NCBI RefSeq assembly: GCF_023721835.1
Contig: NZ_JAMKFE010000001.1
Span: forward strand, 310,001 to 374,000
DNA length: 64,000 nucleotides
Reading direction: 5' to 3'
Source: Caldimonas mangrovi
Lineage (GTDB): Bacteria; Pseudomonadota; Gammaproteobacteria; Burkholderiales; Burkholderiaceae_C
Part shown: piece after piece, positions 56,908-64,000 of the stretch
Numbering within the stretch: the stretch's first letter is position 1
How the letters are laid out: each line of letters opens with the position of its first letter
The notes under the pieces: model-generated
Databases searched by the model: none
What the model was told of the DNA's origin: nothing
The model's input: only the letters and a program-made list of their open reading frames with translations
Program-made: the position numbers and the translations under genes

Positions 56908-58887
56908 ATGAGCCTGTCTGCCTACTTTCGCTCGGCCGCACGTCCCGCTCCCGAGAGCGCCTTTGCACGCTACAGCGACCTGATGCTGGTGGCCGGCGTG
57001 ATCGCGATCGTCGCGCTGATGGTGCTGCCGATGCCGGCGCTGGCGATCGATGCGCTGGTGGCGGTCAACATCCTGGTCGGCGTGACGCTGCTGCTGGTGG
57101 CGATCTACATCGCCGCGCCGCTCGAGTTCTCGGTGTTCCCGAGCCTGCTGCTGATCACGACGCTGTTCCGCCTGTCGCTGTCGATCGCGACCACGCGCAT
57201 GATCCTGCTGGAAGGCCACGCCGGCCACATCATCGACACCTTCGGCAAGGTGGTTGCCGGCGGCAACCTGGTGGTCGGACTGGTGGTGTTCCTGATCATC
57301 ACGGTGGTGCAATTCATCGTCATCGCCAAGGGCGCCGAGCGCGCGGCCGAGGTCGCGGCACGCTTCTCGCTCGACGCGATGCCGGGCAAGCAGTTGTCGA
57401 TCGACTCCGATCTGCGCTCCGGCCTGATCGACAAGGACGAAGCGCGCCGCAAGCGGCGCGAGCTGGAACAGGAAAGCAAGCTGCACGGCAGCCTCGACGG
57501 TGCGATGAAGTTCGTCAAGGGCGATGCGATCGCGGGCATCGTGATCATCCTCATCAACCTGCTCGGCGGGCTGGCAGTGGGAGTGATGCAACAGGGCATG
57601 GCGATGAGCGACGCGATGGTGAAGTACTCGCTCCTCACCATCGGTGACGGGCTGGTGACACAGATCCCTGCGCTGCTGGCAGCCATGTCGGCCGGCCTGA
57701 TCGTCACGCGCAGTGCCGACGACGAGCACGACAAGCACCTGGGCGATGCGATCCGTCGCCAGCTCACGGCCAAGCCGCGCGTGCTGCTGGTGGCCGGCGG
57801 CATCTGCGTGCTGATGGCACTGGTACCGGGCTTCCCCGCGCTGGTGTTCCTGGCGCTGGGCGCGGTGGTGGGTAGTGCCGGTGCCTTGCTGACGCCGGCA
57901 CTCAGGCATCGCTTCGATCGCGTCTCTCGACCCGCGCTGGAGGCCGTGACCAAGCGCCGCGAGCATGCGCCGCAGGTACTGGCAACCTCGGTGCCGCAGA
58001 TGCAGCCTTCGGTACCGCTGTTGCTGGAGTTGCCCGAGGGCGCACTCGACGCCGCGTCCGCCCGCGTGCTGGTGCATGCGCTCGAGGGTGTGCTGGAGCA
58101 GTTTCACCTGCATCTGGGCCTGCCCCTGCCGCGCATCACGCTGCACCTGGTGGGTGACCGTCAGGCGCAGGCATGGCGGCTGTTGGCCTTCGAGGTGCCG
58201 ATCACCAGCGGCCGGATCGAAGGCGATGCGGCGCTGGCCGCGATTCCCGTCGCGGTCGAGCAGGCGCTGAGGCGACATGCGGCGCTGTTCCTCGGCATTC
58301 AGGAAACGAGCGCGCTGCTCACCCGTGCCGGTGGCGACTACCCCGACGTGGTGAAGGAGACGCTGCGCGCGATACCAATGCAGCGTCTGGCCGAGATCCT
58401 GCGCCGGCTGGTGGAAGAGGAGGTGCCGATCCGCAACCTGCGCGACATCCTCGAAGCGCTGGCCGAAGCGGGGCAACGCGAGAAGGACGTCTTCACGCTG
58501 ACCGAGTTCGCACGCATGGCGCTCAAGCGCTCGATCAGCCACCGCCGTGCACCGCAGGGAACCATGCGCGCGCTGCTGCTGCAGCCCGGGCTGGAGGACC
58601 AGTTGCGCCAGGCGGTGCGCGTCACCGGCGGCGTGCACCAGCTCGCGCTCAATCCAGCGGTCGCGCAGCGCATCGTGCGCCGCATCGAACAGGCGGTGCA
58701 GGCACGCAAGCCCGATGCCATCGTCACGACGGTCGACGTACGCCGCCACCTGCGCAAGCTCATCGAACCGGAGTGCTTCGACATGCCGGTGCTGTCCTAT
58801 CACGAACTGATGCCTCACGTGAAACTCGACGTGCTCGACCGGCTGGAGCTTCCGCCTCCGTCAGCCACCCTGCTGGAGGCGGCATGA
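56908..58887 (+). CDS. sctV: Type III secretion export gate protein SctV
   Basis: SctV is the large export gate of the injectisome. The 659-residue protein has seven to eight N-terminal membrane helices (start LMLVAGVIAIVALMVLPMPA; APLEFSVFPSLLLITTLFRLSLSIATTRMIL cited in part). The FHIPEP-like cytoplasmic loop reads RFSLDAMPGKQLSIDSDLRS, then ALIDKDEARRKRRELEQESK-like sequence. A ~300-residue C-terminal export domain follows. Its stop overlaps the sctC ATG (ATGA). In the Ysc system sctV lies in another operon; here it leads the C-D-I-J-K-L block. Confidence 0.96.
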   Translation: MSLSAYFRSAARPAPESAFARYSDLMLVAGVIAIVALMVLPMPALAIDALVAVNILVGVTLLLVAIYIAAPLEFSVFPSLLLITTLFRLSLSIATTRMILLEGHAGHIIDTFGKVVAGGNLVVGLVVFLIITVVQFIVIAKGAERAAEVAARFSLDAMPGKQLSIDSDLRSGLIDKDEARRKRRELEQESKLHGSLDGAMKFVKGDAIAGIVIILINLLGGLAVGVMQQGMAMSDAMVKYSLLTIGDGLVTQIPALLAAMSAGLIVTRSADDEHDKHLGDAIRRQLTAKPRVLLVAGGICVLMALVPGFPALVFLALGAVVGSAGALLTPALRHRFDRVSRPALEAVTKRREHAPQVLATSVPQMQPSVPLLLELPEGALDAASARVLVHALEGVLEQFHLHLGLPLPRITLHLVGDRQAQAWRLLAFEVPITSGRIEGDAALAAIPVAVEQALRRHAALFLGIQETSALLTRAGGDYPDVVKETLRAIPMQRLAEILRRLVEEEVPIRNLRDILEALAEAGQREKDVFTLTEFARMALKRSISHRRAPQGTMRALLLQPGLEDQLRQAVRVTGGVHQLALNPAVAQRIVRRIEQAVQARKPDAIVTTVDVRRHLRKLIEPECFDMPVLSYHELMPHVKLDVLDRLELPPPSATLLEAA

Positions 58888-60692
58888 CGGCAGCGTCTCT
58901 GCGCTGTCTCATGACGACTCTGCTCGTACTGCTGGCCGGTGCCGCGCAGGCGATGCCGATCCCCTTCCCGGACCGGCGCGTGACCCTCACCGCGCGCGAG
59001 CAGCCGATCCAGGCCTTCCTGCAGGACCTGTTCGGCCAGATGGATCTGCCGGTGAATGTGAGCCCGAGCGTGCGCGGGCAGGTCAACGGCAGCTTCGACG
59101 GTTCGGCTGAGCGGGTGCTGCGCGACATCGGCCGCGCCTTCGGCCTGTTGACCTACTACGACGGTACGGTGGTGCACGTCTATGCGGCGTCGGACGTGCA
59201 CACGCGCACGTTGCCTCTGTCGGGGCAGGCGGGCCGGCAGGTGGTGCGGCTGGCCCACGACATGGGGTTGCCCGACGCGCGCAACACCGTGCGCGCCGCG
59301 CGCGACGGCTCGGTGCTGGTGACCGGCACGCGCCGCTTCGTCGAACAACTCGAGGAGCTGGCGCGTGCCAGCCGCGGCAGCGCGGCGGCACCGGCGCCTC
59401 TGAGCTTCAAGGTGTTCTACCTGCGCTACGCGTGGGCGCAGGACGTGACGCTGCAGTTCGGCGGGCGGCAGGTGGTGGTGCCGGGGGTGGCGAGCATCTT
59501 GCGCTCGCTGGTCACCACCAGCGGTACGCAGCCGGCCTATCTCGCGCAGGCCGGCCCGCAGCAGCCGACGCTGCCGGGCTTGCGCGGCCAGGGACTGAAC
59601 CGCACGCAGAGCCCAGGGCGTCTCGGCCTGCAGGACGAAGGGCGGGCACTCGCGGGCGTGGACCCGCTGGTCGCCGCCTACGCGGGTGGGGCGGCAGCCG
59701 CTCAGCACGCTCTCGCGGTGCAGTCTGCCGCGCCGAGCATGCTGCCCTTCGGCGACGCACAGCAGGTGCGTGTGCAGGTCGACCCCAGGCTCAACGCGAT
59801 CATCGTGCGCGACGCACCCGAGCGCATGCCAGCCTACCAGCAACTGATCGACGCGCTGGATGTCGAGCCCCAGTCGCTGGAGATCGAGGCCACCATCATC
59901 GACATCGACACCGACCGCATGCGCGAGCTCGGCGTCGACTGGCGCTGGAGCAACGCCGGCAACTCCATCCTGTTCGGCCGCGGCGACGCGACCGATCTGC
60001 GCCTGCGGCCCGATGCCGACATCACGCCGCAAGGGCGCGGCGGTTTCGTCACCGCGGTGCTGGGCAGCGGCGACCAGTTCGTCGCCCGCATCTCGGCGCT
60101 GCAGACCGAGGGCGCGGCGCGCGTGGTGTCGAGTCCGCAGGTGGTGACGCTGTCGAACGTGGAGGCGATCTTCGAGAACAACTCGACCTTCTACGTGCGC
60201 GTGGCTGGTCGCGAGGAGGTGGACCTGTTCAACATCTCGGCCGGCACGACGCTGCGTGTCACGCCGCACGTCTTCAAGGACGGCGAGCAGGTGCGCATCA
60301 AGCTGCTCGTGACGGTGGAGGACGGCGCGCTGACGAACGACGCGGTCGATCAGATCCCCGTGGTCGAACGCTCGGGCATCAACACCCAGGCGCTGATCCG
60401 GGAGGGCGAGAGCCTGTTGATCGGCGGCATGGTGCGTGACTCCAGCGGCAATCAGGTCGACAAGGTGCCGCTGCTCGGTGATCTGCCGCTGGTCGGCAAC
60501 CTGTTCAAGCGCCGCAGCGAAAGCTGGGCGCGCGTGGAGCGCATGTTCCTGATCTCGCCGCGTCTGGCCCGCTCGCGGCCGCCGCCACAGGTCCCGTCGT
60601 TCTCATCGCTCGACGCGGCGACGCCACCTTTGATCGTCGCACCTCCTTCCACCCCTGCTGAACGCGCTTCCGTGGAGACCGTGCAGCCATGA
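58884..60692 (+). CDS. sctC: Type III secretion outer-membrane secretin SctC
   Basis: SctC forms the outer-membrane ring. The 602-residue precursor has a signal peptide (MTTLLVLLAGAAQAMP). The N0/N1 domains follow (EQPIQAFLQDLFGQMDLPVNVS; NTVRAARDGSVLVTGTRRFVEQL, cited in part), then an Ala/Gln-rich insert around residues 225-280. The secretin core has VSSPQVVTLSNVEAIFEN and VPLLGDLPLVGNLFKRR. It is coupled to sctV and sctD by ATGA overlaps on both sides. Confidence 0.95.
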   Translation: MTAASLRCLMTTLLVLLAGAAQAMPIPFPDRRVTLTAREQPIQAFLQDLFGQMDLPVNVSPSVRGQVNGSFDGSAERVLRDIGRAFGLLTYYDGTVVHVYAASDVHTRTLPLSGQAGRQVVRLAHDMGLPDARNTVRAARDGSVLVTGTRRFVEQLEELARASRGSAAAPAPLSFKVFYLRYAWAQDVTLQFGGRQVVVPGVASILRSLVTTSGTQPAYLAQAGPQQPTLPGLRGQGLNRTQSPGRLGLQDEGRALAGVDPLVAAYAGGAAAAQHALAVQSAAPSMLPFGDAQQVRVQVDPRLNAIIVRDAPERMPAYQQLIDALDVEPQSLEIEATIIDIDTDRMRELGVDWRWSNAGNSILFGRGDATDLRLRPDADITPQGRGGFVTAVLGSGDQFVARISALQTEGAARVVSSPQVVTLSNVEAIFENNSTFYVRVAGREEVDLFNISAGTTLRVTPHVFKDGEQVRIKLLVTVEDGALTNDAVDQIPVVERSGINTQALIREGESLLIGGMVRDSSGNQVDKVPLLGDLPLVGNLFKRRSESWARVERMFLISPRLARSRPPPQVPSFSSLDAATPPLIVAPPSTPAERASVETVQP

Positions 60693-61846
60693 CCCTGCTT
60701 GCCGACAACCTTGACGACGCTATCGAGTTGCGTGTTTTGCGAGGCGAACAGGTGGGCGCCCGATGCCCGCTCGTTCCCGGGCGCCGGCTGTGCATCGCGG
60801 CCTCGCTCGACGAGGCGCCCGACTGCGACGTGCTGGTGCGCGATGCCGAGGCGCTGCCCGGGCTGCGGCTGTACTGCACGCTCGGCGTCTCGGCGCAGGG
60901 AGCCGCCGACGCCTGGCTGGAGGTGGCCCAGGGCGAGGTGCAGGTGGGCGGGCGGCGAGTCGGTGAAGGCGAGAGTGCGCGGTGGCCTTTGCATGCGTCG
61001 CTGCGGATCGGCTCCACATGTCTGGCCTTCGGCCCCGAGGCGCTGCAGACCTGGCCGGAGGCCCCGCTGTGTGCCGAGCCTCCGGTGCCGCCCACCGCCC
61101 CCGGCGACGCCTGCGGCCCGGCTGCCGCAAGCGGGCCGGCGCACGCACCGGGCTGGTGGATGGCAGCGAGTGCTGCGGCCCTCGTGCTCGGCACCTTCCT
61201 CGTGCTCGGGTTCGCGTCGCTGTCGGTGCCCGCACGCTCAGAGTCCGGTGCCCACGCGCTGCAGCGCGTGCAGCAGGCCCTGCAGCAGTCGCGCGAGTTC
61301 CATCGCCTGCGGGCCGAGCCGCTGGCCGGCGGCGTCGTGCTGGTGCGCGGGCACGTCGAGACGCTGCCGCAACGCATGCGGCTGCAGCGCGCGGTGGCAA
61401 CCAGTGGTGCCGAGGTGCAATTCGATGTCTGGGTTGACGAGGTGCTGGTGGACGCGGTGCAGGACGTGTTCCGCGTCAACAGCGTCGATGCACGCGCCTC
61501 GCTGCAGGCTGACGGTTCGGTGCGTGTCGACGCGCGGGAGGCCGATGCCGCCAAGCTGCAGCGCGTCGAGGCGCTGGTGCGGCGCGACGTGCCCGGCCTG
61601 GTCGCGCTCGCGGTTCGCAACGAGGCGCCGCCGCTGCCACCTTCGACGAGCGCCGCGCCGACGGTCGACGACCCCGGAAAACGCGTCGCTTCGATCGTGC
61701 CAGGGGACACCGCGTATGTCGTCACCGCCGACGGCGCACGCTATTTCATCGGTGCGCTGCTGCCCACCGGCCACCGCATCGCCGCGATCGAGGAGCAGCG
61801 CGTCTGGCTGGAGCGCGACGGCATGCGCACCGCCTTGCAGTTCTGA
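60689..61846 (+). CDS. sctD: Type III secretion inner-membrane ring protein SctD
   Basis: The 385-residue protein has the SctD layout: an N-terminal FHA-like cytoplasmic domain (IELRVLRGEQVGARCPLVPG ... GEVQVGGRRVGEGE), one membrane helix near residues 158-178 (MAASAAALVLGTFLVLGFASL) and periplasmic ring-building domains (VVLVRGHVETLPQRMRLQRAV; VRVDAREADAAKLQRVEALV). It starts within the sctC stop (ATGA). Sequence similarity in this family is low; position and topology carry the call. Confidence 0.88.
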   Translation: MTLLADNLDDAIELRVLRGEQVGARCPLVPGRRLCIAASLDEAPDCDVLVRDAEALPGLRLYCTLGVSAQGAADAWLEVAQGEVQVGGRRVGEGESARWPLHASLRIGSTCLAFGPEALQTWPEAPLCAEPPVPPTAPGDACGPAAASGPAHAPGWWMAASAAALVLGTFLVLGFASLSVPARSESGAHALQRVQQALQQSREFHRLRAEPLAGGVVLVRGHVETLPQRMRLQRAVATSGAEVQFDVWVDEVLVDAVQDVFRVNSVDARASLQADGSVRVDAREADAAKLQRVEALVRRDVPGLVALAVRNEAPPLPPSTSAAPTVDDPGKRVASIVPGDTAYVVTADGARYFIGALLPTGHRIAAIEEQRVWLERDGMRTALQF

Positions 61847-61888
61847 GCCGTGCATGACTTTCATTCACACACACCGAAGGAGATCGTG

Positions 61889-62200
61889 ATGAGCAACGAC
61901 ATCAACTCCCTGTCCCTCCTGGCCGCGGCGCCGATGCTCGGCCGCAACGGCACCGGCGGCAGCGGCTCCGCAGAGGGAAGCTGGTTCGAGGCGATGGCCG
62001 AGGCCTGGGGCCGGACACTGGACCAGCAGGCCGGCCGCATTGAAACCCTGGCGCAGGAGATCGGCACCGGCAACGACAAGCCGGCCGCGCTCACGGAGCT
62101 GAGTGCCGAGTCGCTCAAGATGAGCTTTCTCGCGAACAGCTCGCACACCTCGCTGTCCAGCGTCGGCAGCGCGCTGGAGACGATGGCGCGCAAGCAGTAA
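61889..62200 (+). CDS. Candidate needle protein SctF
   Basis: A 103-residue protein behind AAGGAGA, between sctD and sctI, the place of sctF in Ysc-type operons. The C-terminal half has the needle-like helix-turn-helix pattern (WFEAMAEAWGRTLDQQAGRI, then NDKPAALTELSAESLKMSF and SLSSVGSALETMARKQ). The PAAL-xEL-turn and the polar C-terminal helix resemble SctF. It is about 20 residues longer than usual needle subunits because of a Gly/Ser-rich head. A small chaperone or regulator is the alternative. Confidence 0.55.
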   Translation: MSNDINSLSLLAAAPMLGRNGTGGSGSAEGSWFEAMAEAWGRTLDQQAGRIETLAQEIGTGNDKPAALTELSAESLKMSFLANSSHTSLSSVGSALETMARKQ

Positions 62201-62230
62201 GCCCGGTCGTTTCGAACCAAGGAGCAAGGC

Positions 62231-62623
62231 ATGTCTTTCGAACTCGCAGCCCTGGCGGCTGTCGCCCCTGTAGCGCAGGGCGCGGCTCAGCCGCCGCTGT
62301 GGCAGCCTGCAGGCTACGGCGCATCGCTGACCGACGTGACGGCGTTCTCGCAGTCGCTGGAACGCGCGCAGCAGCGCGCGCAGGCGGTGCCTTCCGAGGC
62401 CGTGCGCAGCGTGGTCCGGCCGCTGGAGCACATCAACGTCGAGGCCAGCCAGCTTGCCGCGCACGCCAAGGCGGCGATGGCTTCCGGCAATGAGCTGACG
62501 CCCGGCGAGATGATCATGCTCACCGTGCGCTGTCACGAGTTCATGTTCCACTGCCAGCTCACGTCCAACATCGCGAACCGAACCTCGGACGGGCTGCAGC
62601 AGTTGTTCCGCCAGCAGGCCTGA
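62231..62623 (+). CDS. sctI: Type III secretion inner rod protein SctI
   Basis: A 130-residue protein with GGAGC ahead of its ATG. The C-terminal ~50 residues fit the SctI/YscI inner-rod consensus (ELTPGEMIMLTVRCHEFMFH, then CQLTSNIANRTSDGLQQLFR), ending in RQQA. The first part is a low-complexity Ala/Gln-rich head. Position between sctD/F and sctJ matches the Ysc order. Confidence 0.85.
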   Translation: MSFELAALAAVAPVAQGAAQPPLWQPAGYGASLTDVTAFSQSLERAQQRAQAVPSEAVRSVVRPLEHINVEASQLAAHAKAAMASGNELTPGEMIMLTVRCHEFMFHCQLTSNIANRTSDGLQQLFRQQA

Positions 62624-62628
62624 CCGCG

Positions 62629-63381
62629 ATGGCACGCGCACGCTCTGCTGCCTGGCGGCCGCTCGCGGCCGCGGCCCTGCTTGCCGGCTGCGGCGCGCAG
62701 GAGCTCTACGGCCGCGTCGGTGAGCGCCAGGCCAACGAGATGGTGGCCCTGCTGCGCAATGCCGGGCTCGACGCCGACAAGGAGTCGCGCGAGAGCGAGA
62801 CCTTCGCAGTCACCACTGCGCGCGGCGACTTCGCCCGCGCTGTCGAGCTGCTGCATGCGCACGGCTACCCGCGCGACAGCTTCGACACCATCGGGCAGGT
62901 GTTCAAGAAGGAGGGTTTCGTCTCCTCGCCGCTGGAAGAACGTGCCCGTCTGATGCATGCGCTGTCGCAGGAGATGGCAAACACCATTGGCAGCATCGAC
63001 GGTGTCGTGATGGCGCGGGTGCACCTGTCGGTCCCGGAGAAGGACCCGCTCGCGCAGCAGGCCAGGCCGGCGGTGGCCTCCGTGTTCATCAAACATCGTC
63101 CGGGACGCGACCTGTCGCAGAACATGGGGCAGATCAAGTCGTTGGTGGTCAACAGCGTCGAAGGTCTGCCGTACGACAACGTCACAGTGGCGCTGTTTCC
63201 TGCCGAACCGTGGCCGGGCGGACAACCCGCAGCCGGCTCGGCGCGGGCCGGGGCCGACACGCCCCTGATCGTCGCCGCAGGCGGCGGTGGAGCTGCGGCT
63301 GCGCTCGGCGTGGCGGCAATGGTCGGATGGCGCCGCCGCACGGCGGCCGCTCCAGCTCGACAAGGAGGCAAACGTGCTTGA
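62629..63381 (+). CDS. sctJ: Type III secretion inner-membrane ring lipoprotein SctJ
   Basis: The 250-residue lipoprotein has the lipobox ALLAGC (lipidated Cys21). The YscJ/FliF ring domains follow: ELYGRVGERQANEMVALLRN, DTIGQVFKKEGFVSSPLEER, HLSVPEKDPLAQQARPAVAS and SVFIKHRPGRDLSQNMGQIK. The membrane helix (AGGGGAAAALGVAAMVGWRRR) is near the C-terminus. It starts 5 bases after sctI, and its end overlaps the sctK start by 8 bases. Confidence 0.95.
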   Translation: MARARSAAWRPLAAAALLAGCGAQELYGRVGERQANEMVALLRNAGLDADKESRESETFAVTTARGDFARAVELLHAHGYPRDSFDTIGQVFKKEGFVSSPLEERARLMHALSQEMANTIGSIDGVVMARVHLSVPEKDPLAQQARPAVASVFIKHRPGRDLSQNMGQIKSLVVNSVEGLPYDNVTVALFPAEPWPGGQPAAGSARAGADTPLIVAAGGGGAAAALGVAAMVGWRRRTAAAPARQGGKRA

Positions 63382-63883
63382 GATCGCGCGGGCGAGACAG
63401 GCTCGCTGTCAGTTGCATGAGGCGGCGAGGTGGTGGGACGCACGTCCGGCGCAGCCCGGCCTGCCCTGGGCGGTGCTCGAGGACTTGCCCGGCTGGTGCT
63501 GCTGGCCTGAGCCCCGGCGGGCCCGGCTGCAGCACCTGGCCGGCGCGCTGTTCTGCGGGCCTTCGCTGAAGCGCTGGATCGATGCCCGCCGCGTCGATTC
63601 GGTGCGCCGCCTCCTCGGCGAGGGCGATTTCGATGCGGTCTTGCAGGCGTTGCCCGGCATGCCGGCCGCGCCCGATCTGCCGCGCGAGGAAGAGCCGGTG
63701 CAGGCGGTGCGGCGCAGCGGCGCCTGTGTGATGGCGGCCGGCAGTGCGTCGCCGGTGCTGCGCGAGGCGCTGCTGCTTTGGCTGCTGCCACATGGCGGCG
63801 GCTTCACGGTTGCGCCCGCCGTCGCCGGCGCCTTGATGCAGCAGGCGCTGCACCTGATGCTGCCCCAGGAGGAAACGCGGTGA
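63374..63883 (+). CDS. sctK: Type III secretion sorting-platform protein SctK
   Basis: The 169-residue protein starts at GTG 63374, behind a strong AAGGAGG site within sctJ. Its Trp/Arg/Leu-rich sequence (ARWWDARP, LARLQHLAGALFCGPSLKRW-like segment, VDSVRRLLGEGDFDAVL) fits the poorly conserved SctK/YscK family, and the position between sctJ and sctL is canonical. Its stop overlaps the sctL GTG (GTGA). Confidence 0.75.
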   Translation: MLEIARARQARCQLHEAARWWDARPAQPGLPWAVLEDLPGWCCWPEPRRARLQHLAGALFCGPSLKRWIDARRVDSVRRLLGEGDFDAVLQALPGMPAAPDLPREEEPVQAVRRSGACVMAAGSASPVLREALLLWLLPHGGGFTVAPAVAGALMQQALHLMLPQEETR

Positions 63884-64000
63884 ACTACCTGCTATGGACC
63901 GGTGGGCGCGACCTGCGCGTGGTGTCGCGCCGCCAGGTGGTGCCGGCCCACGAGGTGCCGCTGCTCGACGACGCACAGGCCCTGGTCGCCTCGCTGAGGC
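63880..64000 (+). CDS. sctL: Type III secretion ATPase stator SctL, N-terminal part
   Basis: A GTG at 63880 overlaps the sctK stop and follows AGGAGG by 7 bases. The 40 visible residues (NYLLWTGGRDLRVVSRRQVV, then AHEVPLLDDAQALVASL) look like the short beta-strand start of SctL/HrpE proteins, which link the ATPase SctN to the sorting platform. The gene continues beyond the window. Confidence 0.7.
   Translation, partial: MNYLLWTGGRDLRVVSRRQVVPAHEVPLLDDAQALVASLR

Overview
The window is high-GC chromosomal DNA of a betaproteobacterium, most likely order Burkholderiales (Rubrivivax/Leptothrix/Caldimonas-like). The evidence is the gene order leuB-asd-fimV-truA-trpFBA-accD-folC-SPOR-cvpA-purF-metZ-gltX, typical of that order, together with the protein families seen. 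Genus is an inference from gene order and general sequence character, not from a search.

Region 1 (1-16400) is core metabolism on the plus strand, with many 4-nt start/stop overlaps: the end of leucine synthesis, aspartate-semialdehyde dehydrogenase, FimV, TruA, tryptophan synthesis, fatty-acid, folate and purine enzymes, O-succinylhomoserine sulfhydrylase and glutamyl-tRNA synthetase. The only intruder is a small minus-strand membrane-protein gene between accD and folC, next to three tandem perfect hairpins. Region 2 (16375-16853) is a tRNA operon (Ala-GGC, Glu-UUC, Asp-GUC) with a recognisable promoter and terminator.

Region 3 (16898-37500) holds housekeeping and envelope genes: a 2'-5' RNA ligase-like protein, a minus-strand DNA alkylation repair operon (Ada/AlkA fusion, Ogt-type methyltransferase, EamA exporter), a carboxymuconolactone decarboxylase family gene coupled to a very small basic protein, phosphomannomutase/phosphoglucomutase, KDO transferase, a TolC-like channel, rhodanese, a Pcm-like methyltransferase, a TetR-controlled RND pump with a clear operator palindrome, a MacAB-like export system with a lipoprotein, UppP and TrmB.

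Region 4 (about 37700-51750) looks like an old genomic island. It begins at a tRNA-Gly(CCC) gene, and the last 13 bases of the T-arm/acceptor side of that gene recur in direct orientation at 51732, followed by a further CATCC match. Between the copies lie signalling and stress genes: two diverged paralogous receiver-domain proteins with kinase-like N-termini that lack catalytic motifs, a trypsin-like protease gene broken across three frames, a Crp/Fnr regulator, a DUF883 protein, a CheB-CheR-PAS fusion with a PAS protein, a histidine kinase broken by one missing base in a G run, a repeat-containing small protein, NhaA and a hemerythrin-like protein. I found no integrase. All clear frameshifts in the window lie here; the core genes have none.

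Region 5 (51850-55960) carries secreted hydrolases: a lipase-chaperone (Lif)-like membrane protein, an extracellular PHA-depolymerase-like hydrolase and a type B carboxylesterase. Region 6 (56094-64000) is the start of a type III secretion operon: lytic transglycosylase, sctV, sctC, sctD, a candidate needle gene, sctI, sctJ, sctK and the beginning of sctL, which runs off the window. The C-D-(F)-I-J-K-L order is the Ysc order, with sctV at the head instead of in a separate operon.
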